A stretch of 64,000 nt of DNA from Rana temporaria (taxonomy: Eukaryota > Chordata > Amphibia > Anura > Ranidae). Every line of letters begins with the position of its first letter. Position 1 is the stretch's first letter. The DNA is taken from positions 177,715,928-177,779,927 of the forward strand of contig NC_053496.1 in NCBI RefSeq assembly GCF_905171775.1, in the 5' to 3' direction. This document shows positions 33,083 through 44,867 of this stretch, piece after piece. Both the position numbers and the translations under genes were made by a program. The notes beneath the pieces are model-generated. The model saw only the letters and a program-made list of their open reading frames with translations. It had not been told where the DNA came from and searched no databases.

Positions 33083-33369
33083 CTCACCTCTTCCTGATAT
33101 AAATACAGGACTCTTCTCTCTGGATAGATAACAAACTGAGAATTATCTGGACTGTACTGGGATAAATATGGTCTAGTACGTATCTGACCTCTAGATGGAC
33201 AGTTGGATAAATGGCTCTATATTTAGGATGTATCTATGTAAATATTACAATACTTTATATATGTGTGTATCATCATCTTCTGGAGATAAAAGACATGACA
33301 GTGGCTATGGAGGAAGAGGACGGACATGACGGGATTACTGGCTGTAAATATATAATAATATCTTGTTAC
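33083..33369 (-). other. Gene B intron with possible exon 2 and one 63-bp repeat unit
   Basis: A conserved block whose minus strand ends ATATCAGGAAGAG before GTGAGTA (donor 33086-33087) could be a short exon 2. In gene B one extra base puts it out of frame. One 63-bp unit follows. See gene C for the in-frame version. Confidence 0.35.
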
Positions 33370-33514
33370 CGTCTCTGCTGTCGGTTGCAGGAATATCTCC
33401 CTCTCCTTCCAGCATGCTTTCTACTCTAAAGATGACATCACTTCCTGTCTGTAGACTACATTTCCTGTCTGTGTTGACATCACTTCCTGTTTGTATCTTC
33501 TATCACTTCCTGTC
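33370..33514 (-). promoter_or_regulatory. Gene B noncoding exon 1 and ETS-type promoter
   Basis: The exon 1 donor GTAACA is at 33368-33369. Immediately upstream on the minus strand are CAGGAAGT/CAGGAAAT motifs at about 33438, 33459, 33480 and 33504. Same layout as genes 0, C, D and E. Confidence 0.55.
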
Positions 33515-33638
33515 TCTGCATTCCATGGACAATGAGTGAGATCACCACCTTGTGGAGAAAATATGCACTGCAGCCGGTGTTTTTAAATCCGTTGACAGAT
33601 GCTTCTTGATTTTTTTTTTCTTTAGCTTTGTTGCTTAA

Positions 33639-34552
33639 AGTGGAACTTTAGTCAGAAAATTAGGTCCTGCTAGATCACCTCAGGCTGGCCCCTTTTGTAC
33701 ATATAGCTATATGAATTATTAAAAATAAGTGCCTATCAGTGTTTAAAATCCAGTAATATACCATCTATTGTAAAGCGCTGAGTAAACTGTTGGCGCTATA
33801 TAAATTCTGTATAATAATAATGTATAATAATCTCACCCTTCTCTGCACATGCTCATTTGCTCTTTATTTCCAGGCATGGTGCAGAATTTTTAGAGGACAA
33901 TCGGCTGCTCAGGGGCTCTGAGCTTCAGCAAAATGGCCGCCTCTGACCAGAAAAAAATAGGAGAAATGCTGGAGACAATTTGCATTGTACGTTTAAAGGA
34001 GTTCTCTGACCTAAAAGTTTTAACCCCCGCTGTGCCCGGGCTGTAAAAAAATAGAAAATAAACTGTCACTTACCTGCCTACGATCCCCCGTTGTTCCGAT
34101 ATCGCCGTCCCGTTCTCCGGTCCCGGGCCCCTTCCGCTTCCTGTGTGTCGGTGACTCATAGTGCGCTCAGCCTATCAGCGGCCGCAGCAATGTCCCGTCG
34201 CGGCCACTGATAGGCTGAGCGCACTATGAGTCACCGACACACAGGAAGCGGAAGAGACCGGGACCGGAGAACGGGACGGCGATATCGGAACAACGGGGGA
34301 TCGTAGGCAGGTAAGTGACAGTTTATTTTCTATTTTTTTACAGCCCGGGCACAGCGGGGGTTAAAACTTTTAGGTCAGAGAACTCCTTTAATTTGGTAGC
34401 ATAATTATTGATGTGGAATGTATGTTTATTGCTCAATACATTTTTTTAATTTTTTAAATTTATTATTACCTCTAGTAATAATTTCCCAATTTCCTTTTGG
34501 GATTAATAAAGTATTCTATATTGTATGACGTTGTTTTGTGTAACGTTCCACT
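33639..34552. mobile_element. TTAA-flanked AAAGTGGAAC element upstream of gene B, with a nested palindrome
   Basis: TTAA copies lie at 33635-33638 and 34553-34556. The ends are AGTGGAACTTTAGTC and ACGTTCCACTT, inverted. The interior includes TTGGCGCTATATAAATTCTG, a tail-like motif of L2-type SINEs/LINEs. Copies at the same place occur upstream of genes C (42027), D (about 54396) and E (63968), so the insertion predates the duplications. Confidence 0.75.
33997..34387. mobile_element. Near-perfect palindromic TTAA MITE, 391 bp
   Basis: TTAA flanks both sides (33993-33996 and 34388-34391). The arms of about 180 bp are complementary with only a few differences. They begin AGGAGTTCTCTGACC and end GGTCAGAGAACTCCT. 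The centre is near 34190. Genes C and D lack it at the corresponding place. Its near-identity suggests recent insertion or arm conversion. Confidence 0.85.
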
Positions 34553-34844
34553 TTAACGGCATGTCATACCGCTGTTATATAAAAACAGCAAGGACAAGAC
34601 AACTGACTCCTAAAGGTAATGGGCTGCTTTAGAATGGCCTCCCTTTTGGGCTGCTCATGTACGCCCTCTAGAGCATGCAACAGCGTTCTCCATGATTAGT
34701 GAGTCCATCAGACATGGCAGATCGCAGGGCACAGGACCAATGAAATTGGCCCTGTCGCATGTGATCATTGTGACCAATCACAGCCATCACAAATGTAAAT
34801 AAAAGCTTCATGTTTCTTCTTACATCGATTGGCTGTGAGAGGAA

Positions 34845-35140
34845 ACAATGTTATCCCAGTAATCGTCACAGTACAGTGTCACCAGAGCAGCCAACCAATG
34901 TCCCTGATCACTGCCAACTTCAGTACAGTATCACCATACCAGTGCAACCAGCAATAGAGTTCCTGATTGTTAGCCACCCCAGTACAAAGTCACCAGACCA
35001 ATGAAACCAGCCACAGTGTTCCTGGTTGCTGCCACCCCAGTACAATGTTAATATATCAGCGCAACCAGCAACAGTGTTCCTGACTGTCTAACCCCGGCAC
35101 ACAGTCAGCAGATGAGTGCAGCCAGTAACAGTGTTCCAAA
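34845..35140 (+). repeat. About 60-bp tandem repeat (GTGTTCCTG/CCAGTACA)
   Basis: Units contain ACCAGTGCAACCAGCAA, AGTTCCTGATTG and GCCACCCCAGTACA, with about five diverged copies. Confidence 0.65.
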
Positions 35141-35149
35141 TACAGAGTC

Positions 35150-36950
35150 ACCTATTATCAGCACTCCAGGGCCTCCAAAATGTGATAGGTAGTCAAGAAA
35201 TGTTATGTGTTATTTACAGCATGATCCTTTAAAGCCTAAAGGTGCACCTTGGATTTTGGGCCTCTCTATGTGATTAGGCGGAAAGTCTCAAATATGTGGT
35301 ATTACCATATTAGGGGAAAGTAGTAAAATGCATTTTGGAGTGAAATTCTAAGTGTGGCAATACTGTGTGTGTTATATTTTATTAACCACTTACGAACCGC
35401 TGCACGACGATAAACGTCGGCAGAATGGCACGGCTGGGCATATCAACGTATATGTACGTTGCCCCTTAGGCCAACCGTGGGGTCGTGGGCGTGCGCCCGT
35501 GGCGCGCACCCGCGACCCGGTCCGTAGCACCGTGACCGCGGGACCCGCAGACCCGATCAATGCTGGAGTCCCGCAAACGGTCCCCGGAGCTGAAGAACGG
35601 GGAGAGCTGTATGTAAACACGGCTTCCCCGTTCTTCACTGTGGCGGCGTCATCGGTCGTGTGATCCCTTTTATAGGAGGACACAATTGATGATGTCACAC
35701 CTACAGCCACACCCCCCTAAAGTTGTAAACACATATTAGGCCACACATAACCCCTTCAGCGCCCCCTGTGGTTAACTCCCAAACGGCAACTGTCATTTCC
35801 ACAGTATACAATGCATTTTTTGCTGTGAAAATGACAATGGTCCCAAAAATGTGTCAAAATTGTCCGAAGTGTCCGCCATAATGTCGCAGTCACGAAAAAA
35901 AAATCGCTGATCACCGCCATTCGTGGTAAAAAAAAAAAAATGAATAAAAATGCAATATAACTATCCCCTATTTTGTAAACGCTAAAAATGTTGCGCAAAT
36001 CAACCGATAAGCGATTTTTTTTACCAAAAATAGGTAGAAGAATACGTATCGGCCTAAACTGAGGAAAAAATATGTTTTATATATTTTTGGGGGGATATTT
36101 ATTATAGCAAAAAGTAAAAAACATTGCATTTTTTTCAAAATTGGCGCTCTATTTTTGTTTATAGTGCAAAAAATAAAAACCGCAGAGGTGATCAAATACC
36201 ACCAAAAGAAAGCTCTATTTGTGGGGAAAAAAAGACGCCTGGTCCTTTAGCTGCATTTTGTTCCGGGGCTTAAGTGGTTAATTGACAGCTTTCTGTAAAA
36301 AAAAAAGTTTTTGATTTTTATCTTTTTTTAAAACTTGTGGCAGAAAAATGTAATCGTCAAAAGACTTATCATGCATACGAAAAAATATCTAGAGGTGTTT
36401 ACTCTCCAAAATGTGGTGATTTTGTGGGTGTTTCTCCTATCCCGTCACTTTAGTGCCTCAAGAAATGGGATAGATAGTAAGGAAATCAGATGCACAATTT
36501 GCCTGAAGGTGTTACTGGGATTTTGGGCCCCTCTATGCATCCAGACAGAACAAAGAGTCCCACACATGTGGTATCCCCATGCTTGGAAAGTGTGGAAGAA
36601 TGTGTTTTGTGGTGTAATTCTAAGAATACGCATGTTGTGTGTGAGAAATATCTTGTTAAAATGACAACTTTTGTGAAATAAAATCTGATTTTATTTAATT
36701 TCTTTATTTTCCAGGAAAGACTGTGGGAAAAAATGTACAACATCAAAAAACTCATCCTGCCTCTTACTAAGTACCTTGGACTGTCTACTTTCCATAAAGG
36801 CATCATTTGGGGGTATTTGTACTGTCCTGGCATTTTAGAGACTCGAGAATTTAGATATTCAGTCAGAACATCGGGATTGATTCATTTTCAATATATACAC
36901 TATACATTGTAGACTTCATAACTTTCACACAGAGTAGATAATATACACGA
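35150..36950. repeat. Dispersed repeat block 3' of gene C, split by a TTAA element
   Basis: Same family as 14215-14965. The parts 35150-35391 and 36282-36950 are continuous in genes D and E. Confidence 0.65.
35396..36277. mobile_element. TTAA-flanked CCACTTA element, 882 bp
   Basis: TTAA lies on both sides (35392-35395 and 36278-36281). Gene E shows the empty site with one TTAA in the same sequence (TATTTTATTAATTGACAG, near 56151-56166). The ends are CCACTTACGAACC and CTTAAGTGG. Same family as 29078-29958. Non-coding. Confidence 0.88.
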
Positions 36951-37633
36951 ATTTGCTTTGTATTTTACCAAAGAAATGTAGAAAAAATAATTTTGCCCTA
37001 AATTCACAAAGAAAGATTATTTACTTATTAAAAAAAAAAAATTATAATTTTTTTTCTCATTATATATATTAAAAGCGGTGAACAATCACAACTAAAAGGA
37101 AAGCTTTACAAGTCTCAAAACAAATATCTAAAATAATTTTGGGTACAGAGTTGTATGACCGAGTAATTGTCAGTCAAATTATCACTGTGCTGGAAACGAA
37201 AGAATGGCGTATACAGGAAGGGGAATAACATGGCGGTCATCAAGTGGTTAACAAACAATAAAAACTAAGATAGAATCTAAATCAAAACCTTTATAATTGA
37301 AGATGATAAACCATAAAGTGTATTTATTATTTGTTGGACCAATGAGAAGCTGGCTTCTTCAGTTAAACATAAAAAGAGCAATAATGTACAGAAACCGATA
37401 TCAACCAATAAGAAGTGTTGTCCATGTATTGTCTTATCTGGCCATGTATTAGCACAGTTTAGTTGTATGGTGCGGTCTGTGTGAGTGCGGGACCGAGTCA
37501 TCTCTGTATGTTTAGAGGATCATATTACTAGAATTCAATCCCTGCAGACTCAGATCTATCAAACCGAACCTGAAAAACATTCAATATATTCCGCCCCTCC
37601 CCCAACACACCACTGTTATCATGAGAAAGATTG
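36950..37633 (-). other. Gene C 3' flank
   Basis: Conserved 3' flank as in genes B, D and E. On the minus strand an AATAAA lies at 37320-37325, a possible polyadenylation signal, not verified in the other genes. Confidence 0.4.
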
Positions 37634-38952
37634 TTATCTTATGTGAGTTCTCTGGTGTTGCACAAGGTTTCCTTTTGTCGTGAAAGATTTCCCGCACTCT
37701 GAACACGAGTGACGCTCACCCTTGTGAACTTTCTGGTGATGCACAAGGTTTCCTTTTGACGTGAAAGATTTCCCGCACTCTGAACATGAATAAGGACGCT
37801 CACCTGTGTGAATTCTCTGGTGATACACAAGGGGTCCTTTCTGTGAGAAAGATTTCCCACACTCTGAACATGAATAAGGATGCTCACCTGTGTGAATTCT
37901 CTGGTGATAAACAAGGTTTCCTTTCGACCTAAAAGATTTCCTGCACTCTAAACATGAATAGGGACGCTCACCTGTGTGAAGCTTCTGGTGTATATCGAAT
38001 GAATATTTCCATTTGAAACATTTCCCACACTCCGAGCATGTATAAGGACACTCACCCGTGTGATCTCTCTGGTGCACAAGAAGGCTTGCTTTCACAATAA
38101 AACCTTTCCCGCACTCAGAACATGAATAGGGACGCTCCCCCGTGTGAAGCTTTTGGTGTTTAATAAGATTTCTTTTCTCAGTGAAACCTTTCCCGCACTC
38201 TGAACACGAGAAGGGACGATCACCCGTGTGACTGTACCAGTGTGTAAGAAGGTTTTGTTTGCTAGTGAAGCACTTCCCGCAATCTGAACATGAATAGGGA
38301 CGCTCACCCGTATGCCTGTACTGGTGTGTAAGAAGACTTTGGTTGGTAGTGAAACATTTCCCACACTCTGAACATGGAAAAAGATGCTCACCTGTGTGAC
38401 TTTTTTTATGTCTAAAAAGTTTTTCTTTTACAGTGAAACCTTTCCCGCACTCTGAACATGAGAAGGGACGCTCACCAGTGTGACTATACCGGTGTATATG
38501 AAGGTTTTGTTTGCTAGTGTAACATTTCCCGCACTCTGAACATGAATAGGGACGCAAACCCATATGGCTGTTCTGGTGTGTAAGAAGGATTTGTTTGCTA
38601 GTGAAACATTTCCCGCATTCTAAACACGAAAGGGGACACTCACCCGTGTGAAGTTTCTGGTGTCTACTAAGATTGTTTTTCAGAGTGAAACATTTCCCGC
38701 ACTCTGAACATGAATAGGGACGCTCAGCAGTGTGACATTTCTTGTGTTTAAGAAGGTCTGTCTTATTTGTGAAAAGTTTCCCACACACTGAACACAAGAA
38801 TGAACTCTCTTCTATGTGATCTTCTTCCTGCCCTGAAGAAGATTCCTCGGGAATAGACGGATCTATTAAAGTATTTCTACTGTGAGATCTTAGAGTCCTG
38901 GTATGCGATTTATCAGAAGATTCCTCAGACGTATTCCGGACATTATGGTCAT
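37634..38952 (-). CDS. Gene C last exon: 14-finger C2H2 zinc-finger protein
   Basis: Acceptor CTCAGCAG, then 2 nt and the DHNVRNTSEESSDKSH linker, then 14 fingers and a stop at 37634-37636. Zinc ligands are complete. Odd points are finger 11 with SCLECRKSF, finger 10 with Phe for the core Leu (KWKYSFDIH), and a one-residue-short linker before finger 14 (KGERHSC). Upstream in-phase exons are acidic 40774-40915 and NPPERCP 41028-41125. The KRAB exon 41242-41339 is broken by both a stop and a deletion. Confidence 0.9.
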
Positions 38953-38999
38953 CTGCTGAGAAACAATTTTACAATAAATGTTGGAAGAATTGTTGGAAT

Positions 39000-39707
39000 T
39001 TGTATTCAGGAGTCATATATGTTGGTCTAGTTCTAAATCTTTGAGCTCCGGAATACAAGTGGGAGAAATCAGAACAGAAATAGAAATTCAAAGTAGATAA
39101 ACGATCCAATTCACCCAAATCACACTGTGCAACTTTGTGCATTGAGGACATTGTTATTGAGGAACAGAGAGGGACCTTGCATTTGGCCTTCTCCATGTCT
39201 GTCTGTCCACCTGCAAGGTGATTAATGTGGCCAGTCTCTGGGTGGAGACCAAACCTGATTTAAGCCAGCCAAGCCTGCAATCTCAGTATCTCCTCCTCAT
39301 TTGTTGGGAACATGACGTTATATTGAGGAATGGAGATGGACCTTTCATATGATGTACACAAGTGGTGGTCAGTTTGCTGCATGTAGGAAGCCTTAAGTGT
39401 GGCCCCTAATATAATCAAAGGGTGGCGCATATTATTCAGTGTATGTAAAGCTACAGAAATTTGTCGGACTGAACATATTACAGTAGATGGTCAGAGACTA
39501 TAAGCATGGTGCAAATGAGGTCGGAGACTGAGGACATGCTGCAGTAGGCAGTTACTGTGAATACCTTCCATGATAATTCTGTTACAGTTTTATTTACAAA
39601 TCAGTCCTCTCAGATTGGTGTTTTTTTACATGACATTGATGAGGTACATCGATGATGTTCTTACTGTCAGCAGTTGAGGTTTCTCTGTCTTTCCTATACC
39701 GAAGGAT
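39000..39707 (-). other. Gene C intron, with a short 73-bp repeat remnant
   Basis: Homologous to 30420-31320 of gene B. A single 73-bp unit lies near 39285-39355. No exon was recognised. Confidence 0.6.
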
Positions 39708-39712
39708 AACAT

Positions 39713-40316
39713 TGTGACAGTGTCTCACCCGGGACATCCCCGGACCCTCTTATGTCTAAAATCATCCTATGTCCATTAGGGGCATAGGATGACTGAGAAA
39801 TTATATCTTGGACTACTTGAGATGGGATTATTATGTATTTATTATCCACAATATATCCCAGGATATCTGTAGGACTATTTAATGTTTGTTGATTCTGAAC
39901 TCAAAGGGTTAATTGTAGAGTGACTCTTTCATAGATGCTAATGCGGTCACCTCCAGCCATCTGTCTTTTCTCTGTGCTAATTGACACGGCTATTGTGTGT
40001 GTGAAGATGCCCTGTGTTTACGCTTAAGAGAATGTGTATTGTATAGCAGGTGAATGCAGAGACGGGACGTCTAGTCACCTCGTCTGGGTAAATGATTAGA
40101 TAATTAGCTCATGTTAATTTATGTTCTGGTTACCTCCTCTTTACTGCATATAAGGCTGTATTCTTGGTTCTATTAAAGACTCCATATTTAGCACATAGAC
40201 AAGTCTCGTCTCGTGTGTTGAGTGAGGGCAGCTGGAATATCTGACATCTATATCCAAACTGATAGGAATCGGTATACAACGGAAGCACTCGTCGGAGTGT
40301 GGGACATTCCGTTACA
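39713..40316. mobile_element. Solo LTR, 604 bp, in gene C intron
   Basis: The element begins TGTGACAG and ends GTTACA, with AACAT on both sides (39708-39712 and 40317-40321). Genes B and E have the empty site GATAACATGTTC. TG...CA ends and a 5-bp duplication define an LTR. A TATA-like GCATATAAGG (about 40147) suggests plus-strand orientation. No internal coding region is present. Related to the LTR at 49228. Confidence 0.85.
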
Positions 40317-40773
40317 AACATGCTCTCTATTTTGTACATGAGCAACACAGATTGCTTGAAATTAAATAGAAAAAAAATCTCTGTATACGGAAGAGGTGAT
40401 TTGTTTTTAGAGCTCTGTGGATGAGGAATTATCTGGTTCTAGATGACTCTGAAAAAATGACTGGATGTTCTTCTTATGATTACTGATAATTGTAGGAAAA
40501 CTATTTTAGAATGTTGATCTGGTGAGCTATCTGATTGCCTTTTGGGATCAGGGAGGACTCTTTATAACCTAAAGAAGATTAGGTCGAGCTTTATATGGAC
40601 ATTCTACTGTCCTGGGGGTCAGCTGCTGCTTTGACATTTTTATTACTCTCTTAGGTGAATTCAGTAGACATCGACATTTTCTCCTCTGATGTAACAATGT
40701 AAATACAAACTTTATACTCATAGAAGTAAAATAATAATGGGAACTGGTTCTATATTTAGTGTTTATTACTCAC

Positions 40774-40915
40774 TTGTGTCCATATGTAGAGAAGATTCCT
40801 CCTGTTTACATTCCGTAAATATCTCCCCCTCCTCCATAGACTGCTGATCTCCACTCACCAACGTCTCTTCTTCTTCACCTTTAATCTCACCTTTGATGTC
40901 TTTTAGTTCTTCACC
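40774..40915 (-). CDS. Gene C acidic linker exon
   Basis: 142 bp, open, acceptor TTTAG, donor GTGAGT. It encodes GEELKDIKGEIKGEEEETLV and SGDQQSMEEGEIFTECK. Phase-compatible with the gene C ZNF exon. Confidence 0.8.
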
Positions 40916-41027
40916 CTAAACCCCAAAGATGATAGAATACTTGTATAAAAAGGAACTAGTCACAAAGAAGAATGTCCTCTCATAGATTAGAATACATTTT
41001 GAGTTCTAGTTGCTCAGTCCCACCTAC

Positions 41028-41125
41028 CTGATGATGGTGAGGGATGGTGTGACCTTCCTGTGTGGAATCCCGGGAATACAGAGGACAGGGACATCTCTCT
41101 GGTGGGTTCCCATTACTGGATCCAT
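41028..41125 (-). CDS. Gene C NPPERCP exon
   Basis: 98 bp, intact splice sites and frame. It encodes GSSNGNPPERCPCPLYSRD and STQEGHTIPHHHQ. Confidence 0.78.
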
Positions 41126-41241
41126 CTGTAGGAAACACACACACTGACTGAATACATTGTTTCTATTTTTTTATCAGATGATGGAGGATCTAGGTGGACC
41201 CTCCGTACTTCTCTCTCCTTTACAATAAAGTCTCCTCTTAC

Positions 41242-41339
41242 CCGGTGATGTGAGGGGCGGCTGATTCTCCATCATGACGTTCTTGTAGAGATCTTCGTGT
41301 CAATGGATCACCAGATATTTTCTTCACCGCTTAAAAATC
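41242..41339 (-). pseudogene. Gene C KRAB-like exon with stop and 38-bp deletion
   Basis: Relative to gene D, 38 bp are missing between GACACGAAG and CATTGA, removing the part encoding TPSSWEEWEYLEG and shifting the frame. Codon 3 is TAA (41331-41333), as in B and D. The tail MMENQPPLTSPG and donor remain. Encoded KRAB function must be lost. Confidence 0.85.
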
Positions 41340-41469
41340 CTGTGTAAAGATAGAAAGTAATAACAGTGATCACCAAAAATGTCCCAGAATCCTCCTCACC
41401 TCTCTGATCAGGCTTGTATTTTCTTAATAGAAATAAAAATGTCATATGGCCGCCCGAAATCTTATTCAC

Positions 41470-41520
41470 CTCTTCCTGATATATACAGGACTCTTCTCGA
41501 TGGACAGATAACAAACTCAG
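41470..41520 (-). other. Possible gene C exon 2
   Basis: On the minus strand the block reads LLSVHREESCIYQEE and meets GTGAATAAG, a donor-like site at 41468-41469. Its phase 0 end would join the ancestral KRAB start DYKVVKK. No clear acceptor or ATG was identified, so this is a weak exon call. An equivalent block occurs in gene D near 53846. Confidence 0.35.
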
Positions 41521-41760
41521 AATTATCTGGACTGTACTGGTATGAATGAAGTCTAGGTCTCTGGTCTATAAACCAGAGGCTCTGGATGGACAGTTGGATA
41601 AATAGATCTATATTTAGGATGTATCTATGTAAATATTACAATACTCTTTATAAATGTATATCAGCATATTCTGGAGATAAAAGACATCACAGTGACTATT
41701 GAGGAAGAGGACGGACATGACGGGGGGATTACTGGGTGTAAATAGAAAATATCTTATTAC

Positions 41761-41905
41761 CTCCTCTGATATCGGTTGCAGGAATATCTCCCTCCACTTC
41801 CAGCACGCTTTCTACTCTGAAGATGACATCACTTCCTGTCTGTAGATTACATTTCCTGTCTGTGTTGACATCACTTCCTGTTTGTATCTTCTATCACTTC
41901 CTGTC
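41761..41905 (-). promoter_or_regulatory. Gene C noncoding exon 1 and ETS-type promoter
   Basis: The exon 1 donor GTAATA is at 41759-41760. CAGGAAGT/CAGGAAAT motifs on the minus strand lie at about 41831, 41851, 41873 and 41896. Confidence 0.55.
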
Positions 41906-42026
41906 TCTGCATTCCATGGACAATAAGTGAGATCACCACCTTGTGAAGAAAATACGCACTGCAGCCGATATTTTTAAAAACTTTGACAGATGCTTCTTGG
42001 TTTTTTTCTTTAGCTTTGTTGCTTAA

Positions 42027-42531
42027 AGTGGAACTTTAGTCAGAAAATAAGGTCCTGCTAGATCACCTCAGGATTGCCCCTTTTACACATACAGCTATAT
42101 AAAATATTAAAATAAAATAATAATACACTGTTTAAAATCCAGTAATATACCATCTATTGTAAAGCGCTGCGTAAACTGTTGGCGCTATATGAATTCTGTG
42201 TAATAATAGTGTATAATAATCTCACCCTTCTCTGCACATGCTCATTTGCTCTCTATTTTCAGTCATGATGCAGAATTTGCAGAGGAAAATCGGCTACTCA
42301 GGGGCTCTGAGCTTCAGCAAAATGGCCGCCTCTGACCAGAAAAACTAGGAGAAATGCTGGAGACAATTTACATTGGACATTTATTTTGGTAGAATAATTA
42401 TTCATGTGGAATGTATGTTTCTTGCTCAAGAAAAATAATTTATTATTACGTCTAGTAATAATTTCCCTTTGGGATTATTAAAGTATTCTGGATTCTATAT
42501 TGTATGACGTTGTTTTGGGTAAAGTTCCACT
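42027..42531. mobile_element. TTAA-flanked AAAGTGGAAC element upstream of gene C, 505 bp
   Basis: TTAA lies at 42023-42026 and 42532-42535. The ends AGTGGAACTTT and AAAGTTCCACTT are inverted. It contains TTGGCGCTATATGAATTCTG. It is the uninterrupted form of the gene B copy. Confidence 0.8.
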
Positions 42532-42796
42532 TTAACGGCATGTCATACCGCTGTTATATAAAATAGCAAGGACAAGACAGCTTAAAGGTAATGGGCTGCT
42601 TTAGAATTTTATGCTGCTCATGTGCGCCCTCAAGAGCATGCAACAGCGTTCTCCGTGATCACTGAGTCCATCAGACTTAACGGATCACAGAGCAGGGCAC
42701 TGAACCAATGAAATTGGTCCTGTTGCATGTGATCACTGTGACCAATCACAGCCATCACAAATGTGAATAAAGGCTTCACGTTGAAGCCATAACTCC

Positions 42797-44035
42797 ATGA
42801 ACTCGGTTCAGACAATCCAGACAATCCTAAAAATTGTCCAACCAGTGGATTGGCTACTATCAGTGGATCTCAGGGATGCATACTTCCATGTACCCGTGGC
42901 TCCGTACTACCAGAGATTCCTTCGGTTCACGATTGGACAACTTCGCTATCAATTTGTGTGCCTACCCTTCGGTCTGACCATATTCCCCAGAGTATTCATG
43001 AAGGTTCTAGAGGCTCTGGTGGCACACCTACGACTGTAAGGTATCCGCATACACCATTACTTGGACGACATCTTAATGCTGAGCCAAGACAGGGACACGC
43101 TCCTAATACACAGAGACACAACTTTGTTGACACTGGAGAGCTTTGGATGGCTAATCAATCGAGAAAAGAGTCACCTCCTGCCGACTCAATCCCTGGTGTA
43201 TTTAGTTGCGAAGATAGATATCCAAATGGCATCAGTGATGTTGCCCAGGGACAAGATGTCTGGCATACTGAAAACAATGTCAGAGGTTTGAAAGGAAGCA
43301 CATATACCGACAATAGAGTGCATGCGACTCCTAGGCATAATGATCTCAACTATTCCGATGGTCAAGTGGGCTCAATGGAATTCACGTCTCTTCCAAATGG
43401 GTCTCCTGGATCAATGGAAATCGGGGGATTTTGGTTGGAAAATCCAAATTATAGCCCAGATGAAGGTCAATATAGACTGGTGGGCAAGACAACAGAATCT
43501 TACCCGGTGCCATTCCTTACTCACGATGAGATGGCAAATAATCCAATGGGATGCCAGTGTTACAGTCTGGAGAGCCCCATACAAAGACCAGTGGGCCCAA
43601 GGCCTGTGGACTTTCCAGGCGACCAACGTAGTCTCCAACATATTGAAGTTGAGAGCAGCCATCCAGGCCCTCCTGGCCTTTAAGAATCAAATTCAGGGAG
43701 CGCTCATCCTTTTGAAACTAGACAATGTGACGGCAGCGGCTTATCTCCGCAGGCAAGGGGGCACTCACAGCAGTACCCTCCTGAGGGAGGTTACCCCGAT
43801 CATGGACTGGGCTCAGGCCAATTTACAATTGCTAACGGCAGTGTATGTGCCTGGACATCTGAACACTCAGGCAGAGTACCTGTCCAGAGCGGATTTGAAC
43901 AACAACGAATGGGCCCGTCTCCACAGATCTTCCGGAGCCTATTGGCATGGCCTTCCTTCCGGAAGTAGACCTATTTGCCTCTGCCAGTTCAGCCACCCAC
44001 AGGCTGCAGGAGTGGATGCTCTAACAGCGGAATGA
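42797..44035 (+). pseudogene. DIRS reverse transcriptase-RNase H, two in-frame stops
   Basis: A single reading frame runs across the region with stops at 43037-43039 and 43289-43291. It contains SVDLRDAYFHVPVAPYYQRF (motif A region), QFVCLPFGLTIFPRVFMKVL (motif B region), YLDDILM (motif C) and the RNase H/connection part KLDNVTAAAYLRRQGGTHS with YVPGHLNTQAEYLSR. Otherwise well preserved. The N-terminal part is missing. Confidence 0.85.
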
Positions 44036-44153
44036 AACTTCAGAACAGCATATGCCTTCCCTCCGATCCTGCTGATCCTCCACTTCCTGCGGAGGCTACA
44101 ACAAGAGAAGGTATGTCCTGGCAGTTATTCCAGACTGGCCAAAGATTTCCGAA

Positions 44154-44867
44154 GTGGGACTTGCCCTTACCTCGGATTTTCTGTCATCAGACACCTTTGC
44201 CTCTCCGGTCTCTCTGTGGCATCTCACATTAAAGACTGCTTTTCTCGTGGCAGTAACCTCAGCCAGAAGGGTATCCGAGATGGCCACGCTGGGGTTTAAG
44301 GAGCCCGTCCTCTCTTTCTTCCCAGATAGAGCAGTACTCAGACCAATGCTGGGATTTGTCCCGAGGGCCTCTAATTTCCATATGACACAGGAAATTACTC
44401 TCCCATTGTTTCTCGCAGGAAACTCTCGGGATCCAAATCCACTCGATGTAGGACCTTCACTGAGAGCCTATGTGGACGCAACAGCCGAACCTAGGAAGTC
44501 GGACAATCTCTTCATCATCCTGAATGGTGCCCAGAAAGGCCTGAGGGCATCTAGTAGCGTGATTGCCACATGGCTGGTTAAAACGATAGCTCTAGCCTAC
44601 AGATCAAGATCGTTGCCTGTGCCTGAGGGGGTCACAGCGCATTCCATGAGAGGAGTCTCTACCTCCTGGGCAGCGGTCGGACAAGTGTCCTTGGAGACGA
44701 TTGGCAAGGCAGCCACATGGACGTCTATACATACCTTCATGACACACTTCCGTGTGGAGCCAGCGGCTCTGACTACCATAGATTTTGGCAGGAGGGTGCT
44801 AGATTCCGCCTCCAATATGGATTCAAAAAAATTCTCAACCATGACCCTCCCGAGTGTGGCTAGTTAA
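44154..44867 (+). pseudogene. DIRS tyrosine recombinase, copy 1, catalytic Tyr replaced by Phe
   Basis: The frame is open for 237 residues. TSARRVSEM supplies the first Arg and HSMRG the His-x2-Arg pair. ATWTSIHTFMTHFRVEP should hold the nucleophile Tyr, but TTC (Phe) is found at 44748-44750. A part between the RNase H end (44035) and this domain is deleted. Such enzymes integrate circular cDNA, and without the Tyr this copy should be inactive. Confidence 0.75.

Noticed and set aside
33240..33330. Plus-strand MEEEDGHDG-like frame near each promoter
   Set aside because: Short, and conserved only as part of the duplicated intron. No splice sites or extension support a plus-strand exon.
42850..43683. 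277-codon plus-strand frame over the DIRS reverse transcriptase
   Set aside because: The other frame carries the reverse transcriptase and RNase H motifs. This one has none and is a shadow.
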